The notes under the pieces: model-generated
Told to the model about the DNA's origin: nothing
The model's database searches: none
What the model saw: only the letters and a program-made list of their open reading frames with translations
NCBI GenBank assembly: GCA_024220525.1
Contig: JAMYWO010000069.1
Span: 92,544 to 128,974, forward strand
Direction of reading: 5' to 3'
Source of the DNA: Cochliopodium minus
Lineage: Eukaryota > Discosea > Himatismenida > Cochliopodiidae
Length of the DNA stretch: 36,431 bases
Made by a program: the position numbers and the translations under genes
Shown here: piece after piece, positions 21,352-32,801 of the stretch
Layout: each line of letters begins with the position of its first letter
Position numbering within the stretch: the stretch's first letter is position 1

Positions 21352-24300
21352 ATGAATGCAAATGGAAGTGAATGGGAATTCAAATTTAAATCATGGGAAG
21401 AAAATCAATCAAATCCAACCTTCAAATTTTTGAGGATTGATGTAGAATCACAAAAAATAATTTTTGAAGAGATATTGGGTAAAATAAAAAAAAATAATTC
21501 AAATAAGAATATGAATAAATCAAATTTATACAGATATATGTTTGGAATGGGAAATTTATTAATGGAAATTTTTAAAAATCATTTTCACATTAATTTTCCT
21601 TTATAATTTCTCTAACTCATAAATATTTGATTTGGTCACTTTATAAAACAGGTGGTAGAAGAGTATATTTGAAATATCCAGTGAGCAAGGAGGATATATT
21701 TTATCCTGAAGGTCCGAAATGGACAGAGGAATTAATGATGTTCTGCTTGGACAACTATCCAAGTTATGAAAAGGTATTAGATAAGATGAACAACATACTA
21801 TTGGATCTGAACAATAAAAATCCCAACAAAAATGAGAATGCTTATACTAAAAGCAAAAAGAAAAGCGATAAAATGAAGGATTCTTCTGATGATGACGATG
21901 ATGATGAAGAAGAATCTGGAGATAGTGACACAAGCACAGATGTATCATTATCATCAAGTGGGGTATTCGAGATAGGAGGGATTCATTTTGCAATGGGAGA
22001 TAACGAGTTGGAGGAGTTGAAGGAACATGTCAAAGAAGCTGTCGATCTTTTGGGTGAAGGAAAAATTATGATAGAAGAGGATGTTGCCTCTGTAATTTTT
22101 ATTTTTGATCCAAAAGATGCATTCAAAGAGGAGTATGCAACTTCACTAGGTAAAAAAAAAGTTTCATTAATTTTTTATTTGAAAATAAATACTCGAAAAA
22201 TAAGGAATTTCAATCGAGGAACCCGTAGAAAATTTTTTTTTTTAATTTTAATAATTTCTAATTTTAATTTCTAATTTTAATTTTTTTTTTTATTCTTTTT
22301 TTAATTAAAGATACGTATCATGTTGAGTTATGAGAGAAAAGGAAAAGTGGAAGTGAAGGTTTCACAACAAGGCAGAAACAACAATTATGGTATTAAATAC
22401 TTCTTGAGGGAGATCATAGAAGATTACTTGAACGACTTCAAAGAAAAGAAGAAAAGAAGTGGAATGTCTCTCACATTAGACAATATCTTCAGTGAAATAA
22501 ATCCACCAAAGGACGAAAACGATTTGGAACAATTGATTATTAAGGAATCAAAAGTAGAAAAGAAAGCGGAACCTCCTAAACCTGTAAATGAACCGGTTGT
22601 AATCAGCAAGGAAAACGTCTACACTGTTGTAAACATGGGTTTTAGTATTGGTTCTGCTGTTTATGCTTTGTTTGAGGCGAAGAACTTTACTGATGGAGCT
22701 GTAAATTTATTGTTGTCCAATGTTGAAAAATACTCTCCTCCTCATCAAATTGATGTAAGCTAAATATAAGTTTTTATTTTTATTAAATTTTTCTCTTTTA
22801 ATAGATACACGCTTCTGAATTGGAGAATATGGGTTTTGATTTGATTGATGTTTATATTTCTTTGAGAGAAACAAAGAGTTTTGAAAAGTCACTCGAAATC
22901 CTCATGAACGAGCCCAACCAAAAGACCAAAAAGACCAAAAAAGTAAAGAAGGAAATCAAGTTGCCTAGAAACACACCTGAATATCTCACTGAATGGGTGA
23001 AAAGTAGAGGTGACTCTATCTTGAACAACACCTACATTTGTCTTTATTTTTGGCTTCGTATGAGACTCCGATTTCATCATACTAGATGTATTATATGTTC
23101 AGGTGTACATAAATGTAATCCTTCTGTTGGAAGGTAAAAAAAAAAATTGAGTAATTTGATCTTTTTTACTTTAAAAATATATTTTTAGTAAACCTGTTGT
23201 TTGTTCAAAGGGTCTTTGTGTTTTTGCTGTAAAACATTTTACAATAAATTTTTTTTGTATTATTTTCGAAAATATCATACTATTTTAGTGGGAAGAAAGA
23301 AAATTGGGAGAACTTCAAGACACAAAACGTATAAAATTATTTGATTTTTTTATTCTTTTAGTTTTAACTTCTTTTTAGTTTGGTAATTTCTTTTAAAATT
23401 TATAATCTCTCAAAATTTAATACCATTGTTTTCATTATAGCCCATTTTTGGATTGCGAACACAGTGTGTTTGATCCAGAAAAATTCAAACACTTGAATCA
23501 AGCATTATGCAGGTAATTATAACAATATTTTCTTTTAAAATTTGACAAATTTTTTAAAAATAATAAAGTCAAAACAATAAATTTGGTGTGGAGTTGAATT
23601 TCTTGATAGAAATGGCTCAACACAAATATTTGCCTTACGAATCTCTTTTAGATTTCATTTCGGTTGGAGCCAAACAAAACAACATGCAAGTAAAGAAGAT
23701 TACCAACGTCTTGAATCCTCCTCTTTGTGCCAGATTCGAGAGAAAGCTCGATGAGATCAAAAAGTTGAGAGGGAAGGAGGTCACAAAGTATGAGTTGGTG
23801 TATCATGGAACTTCTTCGACAAATATTACTTCTATTTTAAAGAATGGTTTGCTTGTTCCTGGAAAAAATTATATTATTGATGGAAAACCTTTGTGCATCG
23901 GACATGTAAATCAAAAATTTTTTAACACTTTTTTTTATTTTTACTATTTTTTTTAATTTTTAAAAGGCTACTGATACAGGTTGGTATGGTAAAGGTATTT
24001 ACACATCTCCTAATGCTGGTGTTTCATTGGGATATTGTAGATCAGGAGGAATGCTTTTAATCTGTAAATATTCTCATTTTTATTTTATTTTTTTATTTTT
24101 ATTTTATTATTTTATTTTATTTTATTTTATTTTTATTTTATTTTTATTTTATTTTTATTTTATTTTTATTTTATTTTTATATTATTTTATTTTTTTATTT
24201 TATTATTTTTTTATTTTTTTGTTTTTATTTTTATTTTTTTGTAGGTTCCATTATCATGGGTAAAAAATATCAATGCCCTGGTTGTATCACTGGTCAACCT

Positions 24301-24408
24301 TTGAAAGAGGGTTATGATTCTCACACTGATCCTCAAGGTAATGCAGAGTGGATCGTCTTCCATGAAGCCCAAATCTTGCCTTGTTATTTGGTAGAGTTTG
24401 GAGCTTAA
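21352..24408 (+). CDS. PARP6/8-like ADP-ribosyltransferase with two UBA domains
   Basis: About ten exons: 21352-21478, 21652-22160, 22311-22754, 22805-23108, 23189-23228, 23289-23328 (uncertain), 23441-23512, 23569-23905, 23967-24063, 24245-24408. The N-terminal part (VIFIFDPKDAFKEEYA, IRIMLSYERKGKVEVKV) resembles the N-terminal domain of PARP6/8. An acidic linker (SSDDDDDDEEESGDSD) splits it. Two UBA-like units follow (VVNMGFSIGSAV; LENMGFDLIDVY). Next come a Cys-rich element (CIICSGVHKCNPSVG and KPVVCSKGLCVF), matching the PARP6/8 zinc-like region, and a PARP catalytic domain with YHGTSSTNITSILKNGL, GWYGKGIYTSP and AEWIVFHEAQILP. Exon 2 needs a weak GTTTCA donor at 22161 for frame. The phase between 23328 and 23441 does not close with simple GT-AG joins, so that segment is unresolved. 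The expected activity is ADP-ribosylation of proteins. Confidence 0.82.
24064..24244 (+). repeat. Intron made of TTTTA/TTTTTA tandem repeats
   Basis: This whole intron of the PARP gene, between GTAAAT and TTTGTAG, is a run of TTTTA and TTTTTATTTTA units with no other content. It is the most regular of several T-rich introns in the window. Confidence 0.9.
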
Positions 24409-24479
24409 AAAATTTTTTTATTGTTGAAAGAGAAAGCATTTTTTTTTATTAAATTTTTAAATTTAAATTATAAAAAAAA

Positions 24480-25633
24480 ATGAAAATAAAAAATTCATCT
24501 TTCCCTTCAAAATTAAATCTTCTTGTTCAAAATTATGTTGATAAGAGAAAGGATGTATCTTTGAAAATTGGTATCATCAAAAAGGGAAGAGTATATTACA
24601 AGTCAAATGAGGAATATATCGCACCCAGAAACAATATCTATGAGATAGGATCTATTTCAAAGATTTTTACAGGAATCTTATTAAGAAAATTAGAAGAGGA
24701 TGGGGTTGTGAAGATTGAAGATAAAATTTCCGATATTCTCCCCTCAAACATTTCAGAGAAATTAAATGAAAAAGTTTCAAAGATTAACTTGATAGGATTG
24801 GCAACTCATACATCTGGATTGCCAAGATTGCCAAGTGGATTGAAATTATTGGATTCAGATCCTTACAAGGATTTCAACGAAAAAGATTTGTACGAAGATT
24901 TGAAAAAAGAAATTTCTTTAGAAAATGTTGGTAATTATGAATATTCAAACTTTGGTGTTGGCTTGTTGGGTCACTTACTAAGTTTAAAAACAAACAAAAA
25001 ATTTGAACAGTTAGTGAAAGAGAACATTTGTGATGTGATTGGAATGAAAGATACAGTAATTAACCTTGATGAGAATCAAAAAAAAAGATTGACACAAGGT
25101 TATTACATGAAAGAAGGATTGAAAGCAAACAAGTGGAATTTTGATGGTAAATTAAAAAAAAATTAAATTTTTTTCATTTTTTTTTTTTTTCCATTAAAGT
25201 TTTGGCTCCTGCAGGTGCTATTTGTTCTACCATTGATGACATGCTTCTTTTTTTGAAGGCCAACATGTATGAAGAGCAAACATCCCTTTCAAAAGCCATC
25301 CACAATTCTCACCTTCCTCTTTTGGAAATGGAAATTTTCAAAATGGGCTATTGTTGGCATATCTTCAAGTACAAAAATGATTTTGATTTGGTATTTCATA
25401 ATGGAGGTACAGAAAAAATAATATTATTTTTTTTTTTCTTTAAATAAAATTTAAAAGGTACTTTGGGTTTCATTTCATATTTGGGCTTTGTTAAGAGCAA
25501 GGATATTGGTGTTGTCCTTTTATCTAACTATGGCGATGCAATTGTTGGTGATACTTCTCTGGACACTCTAGCTATTGAAATACTCAATTTAGTAGATGAA
25601 GAAAAGGAATTGCCAAACCAAATATCAATTTAA
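24480..25633 (+). CDS. Serine beta-lactamase-like hydrolase (LACTB type)
   Basis: Three exons (24480-25146, 25200-25406, 25458-25633; both joins phase 1 at Gly or Val codons) encode about 349 residues of the class C beta-lactamase/DD-peptidase superfamily. The acylating Ser and its Lys are in GSISK (Ser58, Lys61). The second motif is YSN in NYEYSNFGVG, and the third is HNGG followed by TLGF. The mid-domain signature LATHTSGLPRLPSG and PAGAICSTIDDML are also typical. In eukaryotes, family members are proteases or esterases rather than antibiotic-resistance enzymes. The natural substrate here is unknown. No signal peptide is seen, so it is probably cytosolic. The gene starts only 71 bp after the PARP stop and ends 53 bp before the LRR gene. 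Confidence 0.9.
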
Positions 25634-25686
25634 AAATTTGAACATAAAATAAAATAAAAAAAAATTGAAAAAATTATAATTTTTTA

Positions 25687-26717
25687 ATGGGAAATAAAAG
25701 TAATAAAGAAAAAAAAGATAAAGGAACACCAAAGGAGAAAAATACTCCTCAAAATGATACAATAAATAAAACTGTTCAACAAAATAACAAGGGATTAGAA
25801 GATATGGAATCCTTTGTACAAGAGGGGGTGGAGGTATTGATGTTAAATGACAATAAAATATCTTCTATACCCTCAACCATCAATAAATTGAGTGATACTT
25901 TGCAAGTGATCTATTTAGAGAACAATAATTTAACAGAGATATGCATTGAATTGAAATTATGCAACAATTTGGAAGAAATAAACTTTAATAATAATAAAAT
26001 ATGCATTTTGCCAGATATATTTGAAAATTTATTGAATCTTAAAAACTTATATCTCAACAATAATCAGATTGAAGCTATTCCATCTTCAATAGGAAACTGC
26101 AAAAGTATGTTAGTGATACATTTCAATGATAATAAAATATTGGAGATGCCTGATACTTTTTCTCAACTAAAAAATTTAAAGTTTTTGTCAATGAATAATA
26201 ACAAGTTGAAAAATATCATCAGTTCTTTGTCTGAATGTGAAAATTTGAAAAGATTATATCTAAATGGAAACGAAATTAATGAAATACCAGGAGAATTATC
26301 CAAAATACAATTAGAACAACTTTACTTGGGCACAATTTTAATTTTATTTAAATTTAATTTGGTTTTAATAATTTATTTTTAAAAGGAGATAATAAATTTG
26401 ATTTATTCCCACAAACAATACTTAAGATGGATAGCCTTTGTGAACTCACCCTGACAAATAACTTTATAGAAGAAGTACCAAAAGAGTTTTCTTTGACCAA
26501 TTTACAAAAGTTGACGATAATAAATAACAAACTCACTCGTTTGCCATCTACTTTGAATTTACCTTCACTTGAATGGATGTATTTGAATAACAATGAAATT
26601 AAAGAGTTACCATCAACTCTTTTATTGCCAAAATTACAATTTCTATGTGTTACTGGTAATGAAAATATAGAAGTTTCGGAGAACATTTCAAACAAATTAA
26701 CAAAATTTATTAAATAA
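25687..26717 (+). CDS. Leucine-rich-repeat protein, possibly N-myristoylated
   Basis: Two exons (25687-26329, 26386-26717) give about 324 residues. The start MGNKSNKEKK fits an N-myristoylation signal (Gly2, Ser5, basic residues), which would place it at a membrane. After a polar linker of about 45 residues, ten or so LRRs follow with units such as LPDIFENLLNLKNLYLNNNQ and IPSSIGNCKSMLVIHFNDNK. This is the L-x-x-L-x-L-x-x-N-x-L-x-x-[IL]-P class found in Shoc2/Ras-binding and plant-type LRRs. Frame and repeat continuity (QLYLG then DNKFDLFP) require an intron whose 5' end is GC (26330) and whose 3' end is TTTTAAAAG (26385). No GT donor fits. There is no kinase or other effector domain. The function is probably protein binding. 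Confidence 0.88.
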
Positions 26718-26849
26718 ATGAATAAAGTGTTTTTTAAATTAATTTTATTTTGTTTTTCAAAAAAGATAATAAAAAAAAGAATTTTGAAATTAAAAATAAA
26801 TGTAAAGGTCAAAAAAATTTGAATAAAAAAATTTTTTTTTGAATGATGT

Positions 26850-28774
26850 TTAGTTTTCTTTTTCATCTTGATAGATTGGGTTAGGACCATACAAATCTTT
26901 TGGTCCGTGAAGGTCAGGTCTAGTTGGGAATCTTTTCCACCATCTAACTTTTCCGGATTCCTCTATTAATTTATAAATTAATTTAAAATATTCAAAAAAA
27001 ATTAAAAGGAAAATTGATTTACCTTTAAATTTACAATACTCATAATTTTTCCATAAGCTCACAAATGGGTTTTCGGTGGTAGTGTTGTATAATTCACCGA
27101 GGATAGGTTTGATAGCTTGGGTTGCTTCATATGCGTGATAGTGAGGGATTTTGGAGAAAAAGTGGTGCAAAACGTGGGTGCTTCCAATTTTGTGGTGGAG
27201 CCTTTTAAAGAAAAGAAAGTTAGTTTCATATATATTATGATTTTAAAAGTTGTTACCAGTCAAAAATTCCGTATGGACGATCGATTGTAGACAATGCACC
27301 TCTTGTGAAGTCCCAAGCTTCTTCAGAGTAATGAGGAAGTTTAATATCACTGTGATGCAAGACTTATCAAAAAAGAAATTTAGAAAAATTGAACAAAATA
27401 AAAGATATTTTTCTTCTTACAAGTATACATCATCAACCAACTGGTTTCAACCAAGTAAGACATGAAGTAGTATTTGCAAAAAGACCACCATCCAAAAAAG
27501 TGGATATAAACACCAAAGAGGACAATTACGTTGACCAAAATGAATGAACTCAAGTGAACATAAACTAAAAGAAAAAAGTAAAAATCGACAAATAAATGTT
27601 AAATTTTGTTACCAGAGTTGCTTTTTCTAAAGAAAGGGGAACTTGGGTTAAAGTGACTGATCCATTTTGGTTTGGTTTTATTCTCTTTGTCAAAGTAAGT
27701 ACTTCCAGTATGCCCAATTAAATATCTGAAAAAAAAATTGGGGTTATTTTAAACAAAGTAATTTCAATAAAACAATTCATAAAAAACTTACGCTTGAAAA
27801 CCAATGACCAACATTCTAACGAGATAAAAAAGTTCCCAAAATACATTTCTTGATTCTTGATGATCTCCAAACTTGGATCTCTTGAAAGGAATGAAGCCAG
27901 TGTCTCTGTCGTAATCGTTGGTTGCGATGTGATGTGCTGCATGGGAGTACTTCCAACTGAAATATGGAATCAGCAAAAGACTGTGGATAGTTCCTCCTAC
28001 TATGTTGTTAATGAGTTTGAATTCAGAGAATGCATCATGCCCACATTCCTATAAAGAAAAAAATATTAAAATCAATAAAAGTTTTTTATTGAATAAAAAA
28101 AAATATGAAATAAATATCGTAGATTCCAATTGTATTTGGTACATATTTATTTCCTTTCAAAATTTATATTAAATTTATAACTTTCTATATTTAATATTGA
28201 AAAGAGATAGTTGAAAATGATTTTTACGTGTGCAAGAACCCATAATCCAAGAACTAAATTATGTTTAAAAAAAAGATTATTAGCGAAAATTAAGTGAAAT
28301 TAGAAGGAAGATTAAAATAAAAGGTTTATTTGAAAATTATCGAAGATATGCCGAATTAAATAGGAAGATTAATTGATTTTGGGATTTTTAGGTATTCCAA
28401 TTGAATAAAAAAATTATAAAATTTAAATATTTTATATTCTTTTTCCTTTGAAAATTATAAAAAAATTTTATATTTTTAAAATCAAAAATTATGGAGTGAT
28501 AATTGAAATAAATTTTACATGCTGTTCCTTGAGCAACCCAATAAACAGGATACAACAAGAATCCATAAGGTATAAATTGCAACATGTATGCACAATAGAA
28601 CAATACTGCAACAAGAGCAATATCTCTGAAAAGATAATAGGAGGATTTCAATAGAGATCTTTCAAAACAATGTTTTGGGATAGCGTTTTTCAATGTTGAT
28701 ATTGAAAAATTTGGATTTTTTGGGCATATTTTGTATGCATTAGGTGGTATTATTTCCCTCTTATAATCTTCCAT
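26850..28774 (-). CDS. Membrane fatty-acid desaturase, FAD2 (delta-12) type
   Basis: Eight exons (28774-28519, 28254-28229, 28048-27792, 27725-27613, 27564-27421, 27362-27257, 27201-27023, 26962-26850) encode about 397 residues. The three di-iron His boxes are present: [14 protein letters not shown] and [50 protein letters not shown] and [15 protein letters not shown] are FAD2-like. Such enzymes sit in the ER membrane and introduce the delta-12 (or omega-3) double bond into acyl chains. Regiochemistry cannot be read from sequence. Hydrophobic stretches ([20 protein letters not shown] and [20 protein letters not shown]) are the membrane segments. Exon 2 is only 26 nt and ends right after the first His of box 1. 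The gene is convergent with the LRR gene, with about 130 bp between stops. Confidence 0.93.
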
Positions 28775-29394
28775 CTCTTTTAGAATATACTCTTTTTTTT
28801 TGAAAAAATACCTTTCTTTAATTTTTATTTATTTTATTTTTATTTTATAATTTATTATTTTTTTTTCTCACTTGATTCAAAAATATCAATTAAATGCATC
28901 ATTGTTGATATGATTTGTTCATCATAAATATCTCCAAAGCCAAATAATAAAGAAAAATATCTTTCCGATTATTTATTTCATCAAAATTTATCTCTCAACA
29001 TCTGAAATTAACTCACAACAAATGGATGATATGGTACATGGTAGGTGAAATTTTTCAATTTATTGGAGTAAAATAAAAATCTTTTTTTTTTTTTAGGAAA
29101 GTAAATTTTCTAAAAGTGATTGTATTTTTGCAAAGAAGTTGAGATGTGATTAAATGGAAAGAAGATTCTTTTATATTTTATCTTTTCAGAGGAAATAAAT
29201 ATAAAAAATATTGATTGATCAAATGGGGAATTCAAAGAAGTAAATCTATTATTTTACTTTATTAATTTTTGGACAGCTTTATTAAAATTTCCTTCACATT
29301 TCGTCTACCTAAATTTTAATTTTTAAATTTCTTTTGGATTTGATAGTAAAATTGATTGTTATAATTTGATGAATATCACAACTACTTCCAGTGC
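28775..29394. other. Divergent intergenic region, may hide a small 5' exon
   Basis: About 620 bp lie between the desaturase start and the first supported codon of the RCC1 gene. The sequence is A/T-rich with several poly-T tracts. I see no ORF of note. A short piece around 29022-29043 (ATG followed by GTAGGT) looks like a possible first exon, but it does not join in frame to anything I can defend. Both promoters should be here. Confidence 0.4.
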
Positions 29395-30962
29395 ATGTGT
29401 TTCATATCACAATATGTTTTTAAAAGGTTAAGATTTAGAATATAATTCAAATGATTAATGGTTTGTTTTAGAAAAAATAGTGAAGGACAGTGCGGAGTTG
29501 GAAATGTAGAAAGTGACAGGATTTTGATACCCACAAAAATAATGAATAATACAAACATAAAATGTTTTATTTTGGGCACCTTCTGTTCTTTATTTTTGGA
29601 AAGTAAACTTTTTTTTTTATGTAATAAAGTTTTAAAACTTTTAAAAAGGAAATGGTAATTTGTATGGATGTGGTAACTATTTTTAATTTTAAAAACTACC
29701 TTATTCATTGTTTTAGGGAGATACGAAAGTTTAGGAATAAAGAACGATTCCAAAAATGTATTTACTCCAAATTTTATTTATTTATGTTCTGATGTAAAGA
29801 AAGTTTGCTCATTTCATAGAATTACCATTATCCAAAAAAGTAAACAACATAAATTATAAAAATTAAATGTAACGGAAATATTTTTAGATGATGGAAAGAT
29901 ATTTTGGTGTGGAATTTGGGCTTCGTTAAAAAAGAAAACAGAAGAATTTGAGGAAATAAAAATAAATAATGTTGTTGATTTTTCTTGTGGATTTGGACAT
30001 TTTTTATTTTTAAAAGGTTTTTTTTTTTAATATTGAAATAATTTAAAATTTTTATAACAATTATTTCAAGAAAATGGGGAAGTATGGGTAATTGGATCTA
30101 ACCAATTTGGTGAATGCGGTTTTGAGAGAGATAAAAATTCTTTGAGTGAACTTTCTCTTTTGTTAACTGACAAAAGTATATTAACTGTTAGTTGTGGATT
30201 CAATCATTCTTTTATTCTATCAAGTAATTATTTCATTAGAACAAATTTATTAATAATAATTGTTTAAAAGGAGATGTTAGAGGAAATACAATATTAAATG
30301 TAACTGGGAGAAATGATTTTAAACAATTAGGGTCAAGCAAACTTGATGATTCTAGTTATTTTGGAATTAAAAAGATCTATGATTACCCAAATATTTCTTC
30401 TATGTGTTGTGGATTTCATCATAGTTTAATTTTAACTTGGAAAGGGGAAGTTTATGGATGTGGAGATAATCAATTTGGTCAGTTGGGAATTTTTAAAAAA
30501 AAATCTAAAGTGTTTACGAAAATAAATTTAAATTCCAAAGTTTGTTTTGTTGTCACTGGTTTGCACAAATCTTTACTTGTTGATGGTATGAAAATTAATA
30601 AATTATAAAGTATTGATTTTTTTTTCTTTCAGAAAACAAGCAAGTTTTTGTGTGTGGGTATGGTGTATATGGTCAACTAGGTTTAGGAGATGAAAAAAAT
30701 AAATTAAAATTAACTCAAATACCTTTTGATGATTTAATGTTGATACATAATATTCAAATTTTTATTGTAAATAATTTTGTTTAAATAAAATTTTATTAAA
30801 CTTTTTTTTCAGGAATGGAATCTAAGTTTACATAAAAACTATAAAAAAGAGATTAAGGAAGGAGTTCTAACTTTTTTGTTGTGTATGAAATACTTTTACA
30901 AGCTCACTCTAACCAAAATGCCAAAGCCAGTTCAACTTAAAATCATTAAATTTTCAGTTTGA
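29395..30962 (+). CDS. RCC1-repeat protein with short C-terminal module
   Basis: Nine exons (29395-29426, 29472-29602, 29649-29672, 29717-29839, 29888-30016, 30071-30223, 30271-30585, 30633-30766, 30813-30962) give about 396 residues in consistent phase. The start is uncertain, because the first frame is open leftwards to 29365 without another ATG. Six or seven RCC1-like blades are recognisable by units such as NSEGQCGVGN, ISSMCCGFHHSLILTWKGEV, YGCGDNQFGQLG and VFVCGYGVYGQLGLGD. RCC1 propellers act as GEFs or as protein-binding scaffolds. No RanGEF-specific feature is evident. The last exon adds a module (KEIKEGVLTFLLCMK ... MPKPVQLKIIKF) that resembles the tail of the ankyrin protein at 4697-6794. 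One internal exon is 24 nt. Confidence 0.85.
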
Positions 30963-31009
30963 TTTTAAAAGAAATGTTCTCTTTAAAAAAAAAAATTAAA
31001 AAAAATTGA

Positions 31010-32404
31010 ATGTATAAATCTTTAATATACAAGGTAAATTAATTTCATTTGAATGATAAAACAATTATCCATTTAAATTGTTGATTTAGCACAGTTTTTC
31101 TTTCGCTATTGGATTTTTTGTGGCATATATTTTCATCAACATTTCCACATTGAATCACACTCAAAATCAACTTGCTGAAATCCTTATTTATCAACATAAT
31201 AACAGAGATAGATCGATATCTGCCACAAGAAATGAGGTGAAAGAAGAAAGGAAAGATCCTCCACAGAAAATGATTGAGCCTATAAAAATTGATGAGAAAA
31301 GGAAGAAATACTATACAATAGAGGAGCCTATATTTGAATTAGATGATAATCAAAAGATCATTTTTCCACAAGGAATTAAAAGAATATTAAGTAAAAGGAA
31401 ATTTAAATTATATAAACTATAAATACCATAATCAGGAATAGATTAATACTCACACCATTATCTTCTCAATTAATTTTGAAATTATTTTATGTGAATCATT
31501 GATTATAATTCTATTTTAAAGTTGATGTTGGTGTATTGGTTAGATCTGGATTTCATGATTACGTGGTGAAGAATGAGGATGTATTTTTGATTGGATTTGA
31601 GCCAGATATCCTCAATTTCAATAAGGCAGTCACATCAAATCCGAAAAATTCAAAGATCATCAAAGCTGCGGTATCAGATATACAAGGAGTATTACCATTC
31701 TTTCCACATTCAGGTAAAAAAAAAAATATATATATATTTTGGAGATTTTAGATCACATGTGAATCATCATTGATTTCAACAAATATATCTTGTCATCTTG
31801 ATTTTATCATCATTATATATTTATTTAATATAAAGGTGGAACTGGATCAGGATTATCTTTAGAAAAAAATACAAATGCTTTTTTGGGTCAATCATATTTA
31901 ACATCAGTGATCGTCTTGGAGGATTTGTTAAAGTATATAGATAATAAATACAAACTTTTTTATTTAAAGGTATTTATTTTGAAAGTTGGATTGCTCTTCT
32001 TTAAAGATTTACTTTTTTTTTTTGTTTTAGGTAGATGCACAAGGTTTTGATTTACACATTCTGAGATCTGCGGGGAAATTAATTCACAATATCGAGAGTA
32101 TTACTGCTGAATGTCAAGAATTGGAAAGAGGAGATCCAAGAGAGTAAGAATTTTATTTTTAAACTTTTGAAAATAATTTTATTTATATTTATTTATTTTT
32201 TAAAATAGATACACTGGAACTTCTTGCCATCTTTCGGAAATGAAGGAATATATGATCAGTGTTGGGTTCTCTCATATTGTTTGTGATCCTACTGCCGGGT
32301 ATGCTTCTATTCGTGAGATAAATTGTCACTTCGGTAAAACTGAGGAAGCGGCAAAATTTGCACAGACTATGTTCAAATTACAACTTCCAGATGTTTATTA
32401 TTAA
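31010..32404 (+). CDS. FkbM-family SAM-dependent methyltransferase, type II membrane
   Basis: Six exons (31010-31033, 31090-31390, 31522-31713, 31836-31969, 32031-32143, 32209-32404) give about 319 residues. The first 24-nt exon encodes MYKSLIYK. It joins in phase 0 to HSFSFAIGFFVAYIFINIS, giving a short cytosolic tail and a signal-anchor typical of Golgi type II enzymes. A charged stem follows, then the FkbM methyltransferase domain: IDVGVLVRSGFHDYVV, FLIGFEPDILNF (SAM-binding acidic residue), KAAVSD, SVIVLEDLLKYI and LKVDAQGFDLHILRSAG, the most diagnostic motif. ITAECQE and a C-terminal helix follow. FkbM enzymes often O-methylate sugars or polyketides, so glycan methylation in the Golgi is a reasonable inference. 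The gene starts just 47 bp after the RCC1 stop. Confidence 0.88.
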
Positions 32405-32801
32405 ATGGATTTCAAAATGTATTAATAATCGGATAAATAAAATTTGATGATGGTTTTGGAATTGATAATTAAAAGAAAAATTGTTTATGAAATTGTTTGA
32501 ATTTTTTAAATCTCAAATATTGAAAATAGTAAAAAAAATGATTTCAATTCAATTTTTTTGATATTGTCAATCTGATATCAAAACTTATTCATTAAAATCC
32601 AGTGTTTGGATTATCTTCTAAAAGAAAAGCTGGAAAAAATGATGTACAACCAAAGTATCCAAAAATATATTTTAATCGATCAAAATTTTGAAGTTGATCT
32701 AGCATTATTTTTTACTTTACAAGTAATATAAGAAGAGATGGTTGTTCCTTATTCTATATCTAAAAATCCATTTTGGTGTATTTTTCTTTTCATTTTTTTG
32801 A
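32405..32801. other. Intergenic region, nothing recognised
   Basis: About 400 bp of A/T-rich sequence follow the FkbM stop. I find no exon, RNA gene or repeat that I can support. It probably carries the 3' end of the FkbM gene and the flank or unaligned part of the retroelement-like fragment that follows. Confidence 0.4.

Noticed and set aside
24027-24263. Open frame rich in Phe, Tyr and Leu on the plus strand
   Set aside because: It is read-through of the PARP exon into a TTTTA-repeat intron.
24480-25633. Reading the beta-lactamase-like gene as a bacterial resistance gene
   Set aside because: It has three host-type introns' worth of structure (three exons, two introns), host base composition and LACTB-like motifs, and eukaryotic members are proteases or esterases.
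29022-29150. Possible first exon of the RCC1 gene (ATG followed by GTAGGT)
   Set aside because: Every join I tried to downstream acceptors meets a stop or a wrong phase.
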